DNA of 64,000 nucleotides from Dyella acidisoli (GCF_030160295.1 NZ_BSOB01000003.1:53981-117980); one strand, 5' to 3'; positions 26,517 to 36,837 are shown, counted from the first letter of the stretch. Numbers and translations are program-made. Notes: a model not told the origin generated them from the letters alone.

Positions 26517-26668
26517 TTACTTGTACTCATCGATCCACTTTTGTTCTGGGGTGGATGACGCGTTGAAAAGATTAAAGCTTGAAGCGCCCGCTTTGGAGAG
26601 CCAGAGTGGCCCAACAAACTGTACGAATGGGCCAAATGCATATGCATGGAGATAAGGTTCTTTCTCGT
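26517..26668 (-). pseudogene. Possible C-terminal remnant of a lost gene
   Basis: On the minus strand the frame from about 26668 to the TAA at 26517-26519 reads EPYLHAYAFGPFVQFVG, then LWLSKAGASSFNLFN and ASSTPEQKWIDEYK. It has coding-like composition and ends 34 bp before a perfect terminator. There is no start: a repeat (26666-26744) abuts the 5' side. This would fit the tail of a gene whose body was deleted when the repeat arrived. I do not recognise the family, and chance is possible. Confidence 0.3.
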
Positions 26669-26744
26669 CGCCCCGGCGAAGGCCGGGGCCTAGTGACTTT
26701 GATGGTTGACAAGTCGCTGGGTCCCGGCCTTCGCCGGGACGACG
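26666..26744. repeat. CGTCGCCCCGGCGAAGGCCGGGG palindrome pair
   Basis: Two facing palindromes: CGTCGCCCCGGCGAAGG on the left, and GTCCCGGCCTTCGCCGGGAC with GACG on the right. It is related in design, but not in sequence, to the CGTCATTCCCGC family. Confidence 0.8.
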
Positions 26745-26771
26745 AATCAGTAAGATTGAGCGAATCGCACT

Positions 26772-28388
26772 TCAGCCGATGGCGTGATAAGTGAAATCTC
26801 TAATGCGAATGCCACCCTTCTTTGCGCTGTAAATGCCAAACTTCAAACTCAGAAAACCGCCAAACACATTGTGGTGCATGCCCGATACTTCCATGCGCAG
26901 GCCATGCAGCACCCAGGTTTTTCCACCGTCGTGCGAGTAGTGATAAGTCACGACGTTGTTGTCGTTCGTCAGCCGGATGCGCACGCTGGAAGTGACCATC
27001 GGCTGCTGCATCCAGGCCAGCTCGTCGGCGTATTCAAAGGTTTTCATGTGCTCCGGCGTGAAGCCCACGCCCACGAAAGCCTTATGGTTATAGAACAGCA
27101 GCACGCCGCCTTCGGCGCCATCGAGCAAATCGAGGGTAACTTCCGCGACATAAGCGCGATCGCCTGCCAGGCACGTCAGTGGTGAGCTGTCCGCAGGCGA
27201 TTGGCCTTTGGCGGCCAAATACAACGCACCTTTTTCGTGACGCACCCGCTGCATGTCTTCGGCCGCAGGCTGATGCAGGCTCCATTGCACACCGAACTTG
27301 TTGCGGGTGAAGTCATCCGATAATGCAAAGCCAGATGTACTGCTCTTGCCGCCTTTGGGCTTCGGCAAGGGCTTGGAAAGATCGCCACCCTTGGCGCGGA
27401 ACCAGCCATCGCTGGTCCATTCCATCGGTTCCAGCAGCGTCTGGCGTCCCAGCGTGCGGAACCCGTTCTCATAGCCGTGATACACCATCCACCAATCACC
27501 AGCTGGGCCTTCCACCAGCGAAGCGTGCCCGCGCGACCACCACGGTTCTGCCGCGCTGGTAGTGCGCACCAGCGGATTGTGCGGACAGTGTTCCCATGGA
27601 CCATGGATGGATTTGGAACGCGCTGCAATCACCATGTGGCTGGTCGGCGGTCCGGCCGTGCCGCCTACGGCGGTAATCAAGTAAAACCATTCGCCGTGAC
27701 GCAGAAGCTTCGGGCCTTCGGGGGCGAAATCTTCCACGACCCAATCGTCCGGATAACGCCATGGACTGTATGCCGGCTCCAGCGGACCGTCGGCAGCGAG
27801 GCCGTCATCGGTAAGACGAAACTTGCGAATGCCGTTGACGAACAAATAGCGCTTGCCGTCCTCGCCCACGATGTGGCCAGGGTCGATGCAACCGGTGACC
27901 TTCAAATCAATAGGATCGCTCCACGGCCCTTTGATGTGGTCCGCCCAGATCACATAGATGGACCAACCCTTCCCCTGCGCGGCCGCGGGAATGTAAATGA
28001 AGTAGCGGTCGTTGTGTTTGCACAGATCGACGGCGAAGACAGTGCCAATAGGTTTGGTCAGCGCTGCCGTCACGGGTGACCAGTTCACCAGATCCGTCGA
28101 ATGCCAGATCACGATGCCTGGAGAGGCATCGAAGGGCGTGAACGTCATGTAGTAATCGCTGCCATCTTTGAGGATGGTGGGATCGGGGTGATCGCCTGCG
28201 ACGATGGGGTTGAGGTAGGTGCCGTTGCCGAGGTCGGCTTTGCGTTGGCCTTCCACGCCATGTGCCCACGTAAGCTGCCTTGTTTCTACCGAACACGAAG
28301 CAGAGGTGCTCGATTTCGCGACAAAAGGCGCTGCAACGGCGCCAGTTACCAGCATTTTGAAGGTATTGCGGCGGGATGTATCCACCAT
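26772..28388 (-). CDS. Tat-exported GH43 beta-xylosidase/arabinofuranosidase
   Basis: A 538-residue enzyme from ATG 28388, which has GGGGAG 10 bases upstream. The open frame extends to 28589, but that part is a translated palindrome repeat. The N-terminus TSRRNTFKMLVTGAVAAPF is a Tat signal. The GH43 five-blade propeller has GDHPDPTILKDGSDYYMTF (catalytic base Asp), IDPGHIVGEDGKRYLF and DFAPEGPKLLRHG (acid Glu). Residues ~345-538 form a C-terminal beta-sandwich like GH43_C2. GH43 enzymes release xylose or arabinose; a GH43 member belongs to the Xanthomonas xyloglucan pathway. It ends the xylABFGH gene run, so xylose is a likely product. Confidence 0.92.
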   Translation of the reverse strand: MVDTSRRNTFKMLVTGAVAAPFVAKSSTSASCSVETRQLTWAHGVEGQRKADLGNGTYLNPIVAGDHPDPTILKDGSDYYMTFTPFDASPGIVIWHSTDLVNWSPVTAALTKPIGTVFAVDLCKHNDRYFIYIPAAAQGKGWSIYVIWADHIKGPWSDPIDLKVTGCIDPGHIVGEDGKRYLFVNGIRKFRLTDDGLAADGPLEPAYSPWRYPDDWVVEDFAPEGPKLLRHGEWFYLITAVGGTAGPPTSHMVIAARSKSIHGPWEHCPHNPLVRTTSAAEPWWSRGHASLVEGPAGDWWMVYHGYENGFRTLGRQTLLEPMEWTSDGWFRAKGGDLSKPLPKPKGGKSSTSGFALSDDFTRNKFGVQWSLHQPAAEDMQRVRHEKGALYLAAKGQSPADSSPLTCLAGDRAYVAEVTLDLLDGAEGGVLLFYNHKAFVGVGFTPEHMKTFEYADELAWMQQPMVTSSVRIRLTNDNNVVTYHYSHDGGKTWVLHGLRMEVSGMHHNVFGGFLSLKFGIYSAKKGGIRIRDFTYHAIG

Positions 28389-28417
28389 GTTTGCGACGCT
28401 CCCCATTCCTCGCCGGA

Positions 28418-28497
28418 CGTCATTCCCGCGAAAGCGGGAATCCATCTTCGCCTTTTGCATCAAAGCAGAGTGGATTCCCGCTTTCGCGAGAATGACG
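28418..28497. repeat. Paired CGTCATTCCCGC palindrome element (copy 2)
   Basis: It lies between xylH and the GH43 gene. Facing units are at 28418-28446 and 28471-28497, the second with one base change (GCGAGAATG). It overlaps the false N-terminal extension of the GH43 frame. Confidence 0.9.
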
Positions 28498-28545
28498 CTC
28501 GGCAAAAATAACGCTCTCGAAAATGTGTGTGACTGTAACCAAGCG

Positions 28546-29688
28546 CTAGTCGCGCTTCGTTCCCGACAACACATCCACCCACACGGCAATCACCAGGATC
28601 GAACCCTTCACGATCAACTGCCAGTAGTTGTCGACATCCATCATCGACATGCCGTTATCGAGGCTTGCCATCACGAGTGCACCGATCAGCGCGCCATGCA
28701 CCGTACCGGCGCCGCCGCGCATGGAAGCACCGCCGATAAAGCACGCTGCGATCGCATCAAGCTCACCATTGGTGCCCGCAGAAGGCGAACCGGCGGCCAG
28801 GCGAGCGGTGTTGATGATGCCCGCGAACGCACACATCAGGCCCATCAGTGCGAACACCACCATCTTCACACCGGCGACATCGATACCGGAAAGGCGGCTC
28901 GCTTCCATATTGCCGCCCACCGCATAGATATGCCGGCCGAATACCGTCTGCGTGCCGACATAGGTGAAGATCGCCAGCAGCGCGAGCAGGATCATCACCG
29001 GCAGCGGTACGCCGTTGTAACGATTGAGCATCACCAGAAAACCAGCCATTACTGCACCGATGGCAACTAGCTTGAGCGCATCACGCCAAGCTGCCGACTG
29101 CGGAATCGACAGCGCTGCACGACGCCTGCGCCGCGCCACCGTCATGACGACCAGTGCGAAGAAGATGATCGCTGCCAGCCAGCTCGATAGCGTCTGGTTC
29201 ACATAGCCTTGTGCGAGATACACCATGTCCGCTGGCACCGGCGCAATGGTGGCGCCATGCGTAATGCCCTGCAGCACACCGCGAAAGGCCAGCATGCCGC
29301 CCAAGCCAACGATGAACGACGGCACGCGCAACCGCGTGACGATGAAACCGTTGAGCAGGCCCGCAACAAGACCAAGCAGCAGCACGGCCACCACCGTGGG
29401 CCACGATCCCCATTGCAGATTCACTGTCATGACCGCCGCGATACCGCCAAGCAGGCCAAGCAACGAACCTACGGACAGATCAATCTCGCCAGCGATGATC
29501 ACGAACACCATGCCGCAAGCGAGCATGCCGGTGATCGACGTCTGGCGCAGCAGATTGGAAAGATTGCGTGAGCTTATGAAAGCGCCGTCGGTGGCGATGT
29601 GGAAGAAGATCCAGATGACTGCCAAGGCCAGCAGCAGCGCAAGGATCTTGTAGCGGACGAATAGTGCTCGGAATTCTTGTGCACGCAT
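28546..29688 (-). CDS. xylH: Xylose ABC transporter permease XylH
   Basis: A 380-residue inner-membrane permease of the ribose/xylose class with about ten helices. Landmarks are GMVFVIIAGEIDLSVGSLLG, LNGFIVTRLRVPSFIVGLG, FGRHIYAVGGNMEASRLSGI and a C-terminal FIGGASMRGGAGTVHGALIG. The LSVGS and GG(N/M)-x-EA-x-x-SGI motifs are typical of the BPD_transp_2 family. It works with XylF and XylG. A repeat separates it from xylG (174 bp). Confidence 0.94.
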   Translation of the reverse strand: MRAQEFRALFVRYKILALLLALAVIWIFFHIATDGAFISSRNLSNLLRQTSITGMLACGMVFVIIAGEIDLSVGSLLGLLGGIAAVMTVNLQWGSWPTVVAVLLLGLVAGLLNGFIVTRLRVPSFIVGLGGMLAFRGVLQGITHGATIAPVPADMVYLAQGYVNQTLSSWLAAIIFFALVVMTVARRRRRAALSIPQSAAWRDALKLVAIGAVMAGFLVMLNRYNGVPLPVMILLALLAIFTYVGTQTVFGRHIYAVGGNMEASRLSGIDVAGVKMVVFALMGLMCAFAGIINTARLAAGSPSAGTNGELDAIAACFIGGASMRGGAGTVHGALIGALVMASLDNGMSMMDVDNYWQLIVKGSILVIAVWVDVLSGTKRD

Positions 29689-29746
29689 GTGGAAGTTTGT
29701 TCCGTTGTACAGCCTGGGATCACGAAAATGCTTGGTTTCACCTGGA

Positions 29747-29826
29747 CGTCATTCCCGCGAAAGCGGGAATCCATGTTGCTCTCATAGGAAGGGCAACAAT
29801 GGATTCCCGCTTTCGCGGGAATGACG
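29747..29826. repeat. Paired CGTCATTCCCGC palindrome element (copy 3)
   Basis: It lies between xylG and xylH; two facing units with a 20-30 bp centre. Inside a probable operon, such a hairpin can stabilise or partly terminate the upstream message. Confidence 0.9.
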
Positions 29827-29862
29827 ACGAGGCAAGATTGCGCATTCCCTAACCATAAATAC

Positions 29863-31395
29863 CTACGCCCTCTTCGCCTGCGGAATCGCCGCCGCCAGCA
29901 CCTGTTCCTGCGTAAGCCCGTCGTTCGGCAGATCCGCGCACAAACGCCCCTCGCCCATCACCAGCACGCGGTCGCTCGTCCCCAGAATCTCCGGCAATTC
30001 GGACGACACCAGGATGATTGAAATGCCCTCTTTCGCCAGCTCAAAGATCAGGCGATAGATATCCACCTTGGCGCCAACATCCACGCCGCGAGTGGGTTCG
30101 TCGAGAATCAGAATGCGCGGCCGCGTCAGCAACATGCGTGAGAACAGCGCCTTCTGCTGGTTGCCACCGGACAAGTTGGCAATGGGCAACGACGCGCTCG
30201 ATGCCTTGATATGCATGCTGGCGATCTGCGCCTCGGCCACGCTCCATTCGCGCCCGCTGTCCACGTGACCCGCGCTTGCGTAGTGTTGCAAGGTCGCCAG
30301 GGTGATGTTCTGGTCTACACCCAGCATCGGCACGATGCCGTAGCGCTTGCGATCTTCCGATACGAGACCCATGCCGACACGAATCGCGTCACGCGGCGAA
30401 CGGATACGCAACGGTTTGCCGTCCATATACAGCTCGACCTGGCTGCGCCCCGGATAGGCACCGAAGATGGCGCTCACCAACTCGGTACGACCAGCACCAA
30501 CCAGGCCGGCAATCCCTAAGATCTCGCCGCGCCGCAGGGAGAACGAAACATCCTTCACGCGCTGGCGCGATGGATCGGAAACGTCGTAGCAGGTGACGTG
30601 CCTGGCTTCGAACACCACCTCGCCGATCTCGTGCTCGACCCTGGGATAGAGCGTTTCCAGCCTGCGCCCCACCATCATCGCGATGATGCTGTCCTCATCC
30701 AGCTCGCTCATCGGCTTGGTGGCAACGTGCTTACCGTCGCGGATCACGCTGACCGTGTCGCAGATGCGCGCGACTTCATCCAGCTTGTGCGAGATGTAGA
30801 TGCACGCGATGCCGCGCTGCTTGAGCCGCTCGATGATGCCTAGCAGCACCTCGATTTCCTTCGAGGACAGCGACGAAGTCGGCTCATCGAAGATCAGCAA
30901 ACGTGCATCCTTCGCCAGCGCCTTGGCGATTTCGAACAATTGCTGATGGCCGCCGCCGAATGCCTTCACGGGCAGCGACAGATTCACATCGTCCAGCTGC
31001 AGTTCCTTGAGCAAGGCATGGGCACGCGCGTACATCGCTTCGTAATCCATGCGCCTGCCCGGCAAGGTCAGCTCGTTGCCGAGAAACAGGTTCTCGACTA
31101 CGGAAAGCTCAGGCACCAGCATCAGCTCCTGATGGATGATGACGATGCCGGCCTGCTCGCTGTCGCGCACCGAACGTGCATGCAACGGCTTGCCCTGCCA
31201 ATGGATCTCGCCTTCCCACGTGCCATAGGGGTAAACGCCCGACAGCACTTTCATCAAGGTGGATTTGCCGGCGCCGTTTTCGCCGCACAGCCCCAGGCAT
31301 TCGCCCGGACGCACCTGCAGATCGATACCGTCCAACGCACGCACGCCGCCGAACGATTTACGGATGCCCCGCATGTCGAACAGGTAATCGCTCAT
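29863..31395 (-). CDS. xylG: Xylose ABC transporter ATPase XylG
   Basis: A 510-residue double ATPase. The first half has Walker [17 protein letters not shown], a C-loop variant [15 protein letters not shown] and [15 protein letters not shown]. The second half has the degenerate Walker [13 protein letters not shown]-loop [15 protein letters not shown] and [16 protein letters not shown], as in all sugar importers of this class. It powers xylose import with XylF/XylH. It follows xylF by 10 bp in the same operon. Confidence 0.95.
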   Translation of the reverse strand: MSDYLFDMRGIRKSFGGVRALDGIDLQVRPGECLGLCGENGAGKSTLMKVLSGVYPYGTWEGEIHWQGKPLHARSVRDSEQAGIVIIHQELMLVPELSVVENLFLGNELTLPGRRMDYEAMYARAHALLKELQLDDVNLSLPVKAFGGGHQQLFEIAKALAKDARLLIFDEPTSSLSSKEIEVLLGIIERLKQRGIACIYISHKLDEVARICDTVSVIRDGKHVATKPMSELDEDSIIAMMVGRRLETLYPRVEHEIGEVVFEARHVTCYDVSDPSRQRVKDVSFSLRRGEILGIAGLVGAGRTELVSAIFGAYPGRSQVELYMDGKPLRIRSPRDAIRVGMGLVSEDRKRYGIVPMLGVDQNITLATLQHYASAGHVDSGREWSVAEAQIASMHIKASSASLPIANLSGGNQQKALFSRMLLTRPRILILDEPTRGVDVGAKVDIYRLIFELAKEGISIILVSSELPEILGTSDRVLVMGEGRLCADLPNDGLTQEQVLAAAIPQAKRA

Positions 31396-31405
31396 GGCCG
31401 GTCGC

Positions 31406-32407
31406 TCAGTTGCCGTAGATTTGGGCGTGGGTGTAGAAGCCGTCGCGAATCACGACATCCACGTTTTGCTTTGTAAGCAGAATGGGATCGAGCAGAACCG
31501 TGTCGACGTCCTTGGTGCCGTTGTTCAACCTGGTGGTGTATGTCGGCTTTTCGTCACGCACCAGTTCCACCGAGAGTTGCGCGGCTTGCGTGGCGATCTG
31601 TTTGATGGGCTTGTACACCGTCATGGCCTGCGTGCCGTCGATCACGCGCTTGACTGCGGCCAGATCCGCATCCTGCCCGGAGACCGGCACCTTACCGGCC
31701 AAACCTTGCGCAGCCAGCGCCTGCACCGCGCCGCCGGCCGTACCGTCATTGGACGCCACCACACCCTGGATGTTGTTGGCATTTGCAGTCAACGCATCTT
31801 CGACGATGCGCAAAGCCTTGGACGCATCCCAGTCCGGTGTCCATTGCTGCCCCACGATCTTGATAGCGCCACGGTCGATCGCCGGTTGCAGCACTTTCAT
31901 CTGGCCTTGGCGAATGATCTTGGCGTTGTTGTCGGTCGGCGAACCACCGAGCATGAAGTAGTTGCCGTTGGGTGCTTTGTTCAACACACCTTGCGCCTGC
32001 AATTCCCCTACGCGCTCGTTGTCGAAGGTGATGTAGGCATCGACGTCCGCGTTGAGAATCAGGCGGTCATAGGAAACCACCTTGATGCCGTTGCGCCGCG
32101 CTTCGGCCACGACGTTGCTGAGCACCTTGGAGTTGAACGGCACGATCACCAGCACGTCGACTTCGCGTGCAATCAGGTTTTCCAGTTGGGCCACCTGACG
32201 CGCTTCACTGGCGTCGGCGGATTGCACGTAGACCTTGGCGCCGAGTTTGTTTGCTGCAGCTACAAAGTAGTCGCGATCGTGCGCCCAGCGTTCAAGGCGG
32301 AGATCGTCGATGGAGAAGCCGATGACGGGGTGGTCTTTGCTGGCGTGGGCGGGAGCCGTGCAGAACGTCGATATGGTCAAAGCTAGACTTATACCGAGCA
32401 CTCTCAT
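31406..32407 (-). CDS. xylF: Xylose-binding periplasmic protein XylF
   Basis: A 333-residue binding protein from ATG 32407 with a signal peptide ([20 protein letters not shown], cut at AHA before SKDHP). The body has [56 protein letters not shown] and [15 protein letters not shown], the xylose-binding pattern. The frame runs on to 32593, but the added residues are translated repeats. The repeat ends 3 bp before the start codon, so the ribosome site lies in the repeat or is absent. Confidence 0.94.
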   Translation of the reverse strand: MRVLGISLALTISTFCTAPAHASKDHPVIGFSIDDLRLERWAHDRDYFVAAANKLGAKVYVQSADASEARQVAQLENLIAREVDVLVIVPFNSKVLSNVVAEARRNGIKVVSYDRLILNADVDAYITFDNERVGELQAQGVLNKAPNGNYFMLGGSPTDNNAKIIRQGQMKVLQPAIDRGAIKIVGQQWTPDWDASKALRIVEDALTANANNIQGVVASNDGTAGGAVQALAAQGLAGKVPVSGQDADLAAVKRVIDGTQAMTVYKPIKQIATQAAQLSVELVRDEKPTYTTRLNNGTKDVDTVLLDPILLTKQNVDVVIRDGFYTHAQIYGN

Positions 32408-32410
32408 GGC

Positions 32411-32490
32411 CGTCATTCCCGCGAAAGCGGGAATCCATTTTGCTCTTGGATGAAAGGCGAAGATGGATTCCCGCTTTCGCGGGAATGACG
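32411..32490. repeat. Paired CGTCATTCCCGC palindrome element (copy 4)
   Basis: It abuts the xylF start codon with only 3 bp between; facing units at 32411-32439 and 32463-32490. Confidence 0.92.
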
Positions 32491-32533
32491 GCAAATAAGC
32501 TTTGAGCAAGAAATTTAAATTACGCTTCGACCA

Positions 32534-32570
32534 ACCCCTCACCCCAACCCTCTCCCCGAGGGGGAGAGGG
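32534..32570. repeat. CTCTCCCC palindrome (copy 1)
   Basis: CCCTCACCCCAACCCTCTCC followed by CCGAGGGGGAGAGGG. The family recurs near 39756, 39877, 42564, 43480 and 43597. Confidence 0.85.
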
Positions 32571-32589
32571 AGTTGGAAAGCACGCCTCG

Positions 32590-34074
32590 TCATACCGCCC
32601 CCTCTGCGCGATAAACGCCAGCAAGCTGACGATACAACGCGCGAAACTTGGGCTGGCGCCGCTCGCGGTAATACATATGCCGTGACGGATTCGGCTCACG
32701 CACCGCCGTCACTTCCGGCATACCACACACGTCAGCCAACGTAGCACCCGGCTCCGCTGCAAGATGCGCCAATCGCGCAGCGCCAAGCGCAGCGCCCACT
32801 TCACCACCTGCACGCAAGGTCAACGGCCTGCCAATGATGTCCGCCAACATCTGCGTCCAATACGCGCTGCGCGAACCGCCACCGATGACGGTGATGTCGT
32901 CGGCATGCAAACCCGCCGCATCTACCGCTTCGATACCGTCCAGCAAACCGAGGCCAACGCCTTCCAGCGTGGCGTTAGCCAGATCCGCGCGCAGGGTGTC
33001 CGCACGCAAACCGGTGAAAGCCCCGCAGGCATGCACGTCATTGTGTGGCGTGCGTTCGCCGCTGAGATAAGGCAGGAATACCGGTCCATCGTTGCGCATG
33101 CCGGCGCGCTCAGCATCGGCAAGCATCGCGGGCACGTCGGTATAACCACCTAAGTTCGCGGTGAAATCCAGACAGCTTGCGGCACTGAGCATCACCGACA
33201 TCAGATGCCAGGTGCCCGGCAACGCATGGCAGAAACTGTGCACCGCCTGTTCGGGGCGCGCGAGATAGCCGTCTGATACCGCGAAATACACGCCCGAGGT
33301 ACCCAGCGACAACATCGCCTGTTTGTGTCGCACGATGCCCACGCCCACTGCACCCGCAGCGTTGTCACCGCCACCTGCAGCGACAGGCACACGCTGCATG
33401 CCCCAGCGATCGGCCAGCGCTTGGCTGAGATAGCCGGTAACTGCGTTGCCTTCGTACACCGCAGGCATCGCATCCGGCGATAAGCCGGTGGCCTCAAGCA
33501 TGGGCGTGCTCCAGCCGCGTTCGGCCACGTTCAACCACAGCGTGCCGGCAGCATCGGAGGCATCCGTGGCGTATTCGCCGGTAAGGCACAGCCGCAAATA
33601 GTCCTTGGGCAAAAGCACTTTGGCGATGCGTTCAAATACAGCAGGTTCGTGCTCACGCAGCCACAGCAATTTAGGTGCGGTGAAGCCGGGCATGGCGAGG
33701 TTGCCGGTGATCTCACGAAACGCCGGCCAGCTTTCCATTTCACGACATTGTTCGTCGCAGCGGCCATCGTTCCAAAGAATGGCCGGCCGCAGCACGCGAT
33801 CGGCCTTGTCCAGCACCGTGGCGCCGTGCATTTGTCCACTCAGGCCAATACCGGCGACCTGGCGAGGCGTGATACCTGCCCTGCTCGCCTCGGCCAGCAC
33901 GTGTTCGATCGCCGATTGCGCAGCGTGCCACCATGCGTGTGGATCCTGCTCGGACCAGCGCGGCTGCGGATTGGACACGGTCAGCGCCTGCGACGCGGTA
34001 GCGCGCACCTTGCCGGCAGCGTCGATCAAGACGGCCTTGATGGCCGAGGTACCCAGATCTATCCCTAGGAACAT
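32590..34074 (-). CDS. xylB: Xylulokinase XylB
   Basis: A 494-residue FGGY-family kinase. N-terminal FLGIDLGTSAIKAVLID, then IGLSGQMHGATVLD, ILWNDGRCDEQC, VAAGGGDNAAGAVGVGIV and the C-terminal VIGGGSRSAYWTQMLADI carry the ATP and sugar sites. It phosphorylates D-xylulose to xylulose 5-phosphate for the pentose phosphate pathway. It begins 8 bp after xylA, so the two are co-transcribed. Confidence 0.96.
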   Translation of the reverse strand: MFLGIDLGTSAIKAVLIDAAGKVRATASQALTVSNPQPRWSEQDPHAWWHAAQSAIEHVLAEASRAGITPRQVAGIGLSGQMHGATVLDKADRVLRPAILWNDGRCDEQCREMESWPAFREITGNLAMPGFTAPKLLWLREHEPAVFERIAKVLLPKDYLRLCLTGEYATDASDAAGTLWLNVAERGWSTPMLEATGLSPDAMPAVYEGNAVTGYLSQALADRWGMQRVPVAAGGGDNAAGAVGVGIVRHKQAMLSLGTSGVYFAVSDGYLARPEQAVHSFCHALPGTWHLMSVMLSAASCLDFTANLGGYTDVPAMLADAERAGMRNDGPVFLPYLSGERTPHNDVHACGAFTGLRADTLRADLANATLEGVGLGLLDGIEAVDAAGLHADDITVIGGGSRSAYWTQMLADIIGRPLTLRAGGEVGAALGAARLAHLAAEPGATLADVCGMPEVTAVREPNPSRHMYYRERRQPKFRALYRQLAGVYRAEGAV

Positions 34075-34082
34075 GCAGCCGC

Positions 34083-35396
34083 TCAGCTGTAGATGTACGC
34101 GTTGACCAGGTTTTCCAGATATTCCTGTTGCCCGGAAACATGCGACGGGTGCAGATCGCGCTTGGTGGCTTCCTGCGCCAGGGATTCAAGCGTGTAGCCG
34201 CCTTCCAGAATCTGCTTGCCGAACGGTGCGTCCCAACCCGCATAACGCTGGGCTTTGAATTCGGCCAGTGCGTCGCGCTCGATCATTTTCGCTGCACGCT
34301 CCAGCGCCAACGCTAACGTGTCGATGGCGCCGATATGGCCATGGAACAAATCGGCTGGATCACTGCTCTGACGGCGCACCTTGGTATCGAAGTTGAAGCC
34401 GCCGGTGGTAAAGCCACCATTGCGCAGGATTTCGTACATCACCAGCGTCATTTCTTCCACGCTGTTGGGGAACTGGTCGGTATCCCAGCCGTTCTGCGGA
34501 TCGCCGCGATTGGCGTCGATGCTGCCGAACACGCCCAAGGAAATCGACGTGGCTACTTCGTGATGGAAGGAATGACCGGCGAGCGTGGCGTGATTGGCCT
34601 CCAGGTTCACCTTGATTTCCTTTTCCAGGCCGAACTCTTTCAGGAAACCGAAGACCGTGGCGGTGTCGTAGTCGTATTGATGCTTGGTGGGTTCTTGCGG
34701 CTTGGGTTCGATCAGGATCGTGCCCTTGAAGCCAATCTTGTGCTTGTGCTCCACCACCATCTGGAAGAAGCGGCCGAGCTGTGCTCGTTCGCGACGCAGG
34801 TCGGTGTTGAGCAACGTGTCGTAGCCTTCGCGACCACCCCAAAGCACGTAATTGGCGCCGCCCAGGCGATGGGTGGCGGCCATGGCATGGAACACCTGCG
34901 TAGCCGCGCAGGCAAACACTTCTGGCTGCGGGTTGCTGGCCGCACCCGCGGCATAACGCGGATGGCTGAACAGGTTGGCCGTGCCCCACAGCAGCTTCAC
35001 GCCGGTTTCGGCCTGCTTGGCTTCCAGCACGTCGACCATGGCGGAAAAATTGCTCACGTACTGGACGAGGCTGTCGCCTTCCGGTGCCACGTCGGTGTCG
35101 TGGAAGGTATAGAACGGCGTGCCCAGGCGATGGAAGAAATCGAACGCGGCATCGGCCTTCTCTTTCGCGCGCTGCATCGCGTCGCCGCTTGCATGCCATG
35201 GGCGGCCGAAGGTGCCGTTGCCGAACATGTCAGTACCCGGCCACACGAAGTTGTGCCAGTAGCACACGGCCAGCCGCAGATGCTCGTCCATGCGTTTGCC
35301 CAGCACCAGGCGGGCCGGATCATAGTGGCGAAACACCAGGGCGCTGGGGTTCGCGCCGGCCTGGCTGATGGGGGGAATACGCTCGAAATAACTCAT
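34083..35396 (-). CDS. xylA: Xylose isomerase XylA
   Basis: A 437-residue xylose isomerase from ATG 35396 ([10 protein letters not shown]) with AGGAG upstream; an earlier in-frame start at 35450 lacks family similarity. Key segments are [63 protein letters not shown] and [18 protein letters not shown], which supply the metal-binding Glu, Asp and His residues. It converts D-xylose to D-xylulose. It is the first gene of the xyl operon, divergent from xylR. Confidence 0.97.
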   Translation of the reverse strand: MSYFERIPPISQAGANPSALVFRHYDPARLVLGKRMDEHLRLAVCYWHNFVWPGTDMFGNGTFGRPWHASGDAMQRAKEKADAAFDFFHRLGTPFYTFHDTDVAPEGDSLVQYVSNFSAMVDVLEAKQAETGVKLLWGTANLFSHPRYAAGAASNPQPEVFACAATQVFHAMAATHRLGGANYVLWGGREGYDTLLNTDLRRERAQLGRFFQMVVEHKHKIGFKGTILIEPKPQEPTKHQYDYDTATVFGFLKEFGLEKEIKVNLEANHATLAGHSFHHEVATSISLGVFGSIDANRGDPQNGWDTDQFPNSVEEMTLVMYEILRNGGFTTGGFNFDTKVRRQSSDPADLFHGHIGAIDTLALALERAAKMIERDALAEFKAQRYAGWDAPFGKQILEGGYTLESLAQEATKRDLHPSHVSGQQEYLENLVNAYIYS

Positions 35397-35571
35397 GGGA
35401 AGCTCCTGAACCAGACCCTGGATGCTGCAGTTGGCATCCCAGGGTGGCAATTGCGAAATCCACCAGCAGCGCTAGATTTTTCTTTGTCGCGTTGCGTCAT
35501 GTGCCTGATCCTGCGAACTGTTAGCGTCGCGTTTACGGCACACGCCGTTGTATCTGGTCTGCTGTCCGCTT

Positions 35572-36753
35572 ATGACAAAGCCACACCGCATCGCGCTGCT
35601 CTTCAATGCCAACAAGGTGTACGACCGGCAGGTGATCGCCGGCATCGGCCAATATCTCACTTCCACCCGCGTAAAGTGGGATTTATTCATGGAAGAGGAT
35701 TTCCGCAGCCGCACGGTGGGCATCCATCAGTGGCGCGGTGACGGCATCATTGCCGACTTCGACGATCCGGTGGTATGCGAGTCGCTAGCCTCCATGCCTA
35801 TTCCAGTGGTCGCCGTGGGCGGCTCCTACGCGGACGAAGCGCAGTACCCGCAAAACATTCCCTACGTAGCCACCGACAACCACAAGCTGGTGCGGCTGGC
35901 CTATGACCACTTGATCGAACAGGGTCTGCAGCGCTTTGCCTTCTACGGCCTGCCACCCAGCCCTGGCAACCGCTGGGCGCACGAACGTGAAATGGCGTTC
36001 CTGCAAATGGTGCGCGCGGATGGGATGGAAGGCATCGTCTATCGCGGTTCCTCCACCAGCGCCGGCGGCTGGGGCCGCGCGCAGGAAGACCTGGTGGAAT
36101 GGGTGCGCTCGCTGCCAAGGCCGATCGGCATCGTCGCCACGACCGACGCACGCGCACGGCATTTGTTGCAGGCGTGCATCGTGGCGGACGTACCGATTCC
36201 CGAACAAATCGCCATTGTCGGCATCGACAACGATCCCATCGCGCAATTGCTATGCCGCATCCCGCTCACTTCGGTGATCCAAGGTGCGGAAGAAATGGGC
36301 CGCATGGCTGCGCAAGTGTTGCATCAGATGCTGCACGGCGGTGACTGTTCAACCACTCGCGTACTGGTGCCACCGGTTGGCATCAATGTGCAGGCCACCA
36401 GCTTGCACCAGCCGCTGAAGAGCGCCTATGTCATGCGCGCCAAGCACTACATTCGCCAGTACGCGTGCTTGGGCATCAAGACCGAACAGGTGGCCGACTA
36501 TGTGGGCATCTCGCGCACGCTGCTGGAAGAACACTTCAAGCGCGAACTGAAGCAATCAGTGCATCAGACCATTCTCGAGCACAAGCTGGAGATGGCACGC
36601 AGCATGTTGGCCGATCCATCCATTCCGCTTACCGATGTAGCGGTGCGCAGCGGCTTCACGTCGCTGCAATACATGTACGCGGTGTTCCGTCGCGAGTTCA
36701 ATTGCACGCCGCGGCAGTACATGGAGAATGCAAGAGAGAGCGTGCGTCACTAA
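35572..36753 (+). CDS. xylR: Xylose-responsive activator XylR (AraC family)
   Basis: A 393-residue regulator from ATG 35572 (MTKPHRIALLFNANKVYDRQ). Residues ~5-275 form a LacI-like sugar-binding domain (DNHKLVRLAYDHLIEQGL, IAIVGIDNDPIAQLLC). Residues ~285-393 form the AraC DNA-binding domain with two helix-turn-helices, including LTDVAVRSGFTSLQYMYAVF and FNCTPRQYM. This fusion is typical of E. coli-type XylR. Its divergent place 175 bp from xylA fits control of the xyl operon, and perhaps of itself. Confidence 0.95.
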   Translation: MTKPHRIALLFNANKVYDRQVIAGIGQYLTSTRVKWDLFMEEDFRSRTVGIHQWRGDGIIADFDDPVVCESLASMPIPVVAVGGSYADEAQYPQNIPYVATDNHKLVRLAYDHLIEQGLQRFAFYGLPPSPGNRWAHEREMAFLQMVRADGMEGIVYRGSSTSAGGWGRAQEDLVEWVRSLPRPIGIVATTDARARHLLQACIVADVPIPEQIAIVGIDNDPIAQLLCRIPLTSVIQGAEEMGRMAAQVLHQMLHGGDCSTTRVLVPPVGINVQATSLHQPLKSAYVMRAKHYIRQYACLGIKTEQVADYVGISRTLLEEHFKRELKQSVHQTILEHKLEMARSMLADPSIPLTDVAVRSGFTSLQYMYAVFRREFNCTPRQYMENARESVRH

Positions 36754-36767
36754 ACGCACGCTCTCTC
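36734..36767 (+). terminator. Terminator overlapping the xylR stop
   Basis: GAGAGAGCGTGCGT pairs with ACGCACGCTCTCTC (14 bp), and the loop contains the TAA stop. A TTCTTCCTT tail follows. Confidence 0.85.
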
Positions 36768-36784
36768 TTCTTCCTTAGTGAGCC

Positions 36785-36832
36785 CGTAGGTTGGGTTACC
36801 CCCGGATCAAGTCCGGGGCAACCCAACCTACA
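36785..36832. repeat. GTAGGTTGGG palindrome
   Basis: GTAGGTTGGGTTACCCCCGG faces CCGGGGCAACCCAACCTAC, with a GATCAAGT centre. It sits between convergent xylR and the MFS gene. Confidence 0.85.
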
Positions 36833-36837
36833 CTAGA

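Noticed and set aside
28389..28589. N-terminal extension of the GH43 frame
   Set aside because: It translates a palindrome repeat; a Tat signal and ribosome site start the protein at 28388.
34335..35741. 468-codon plus-strand ORF
   Set aside because: Antisense to xylA and overlapping xylR's start; xylA motifs are unambiguous.
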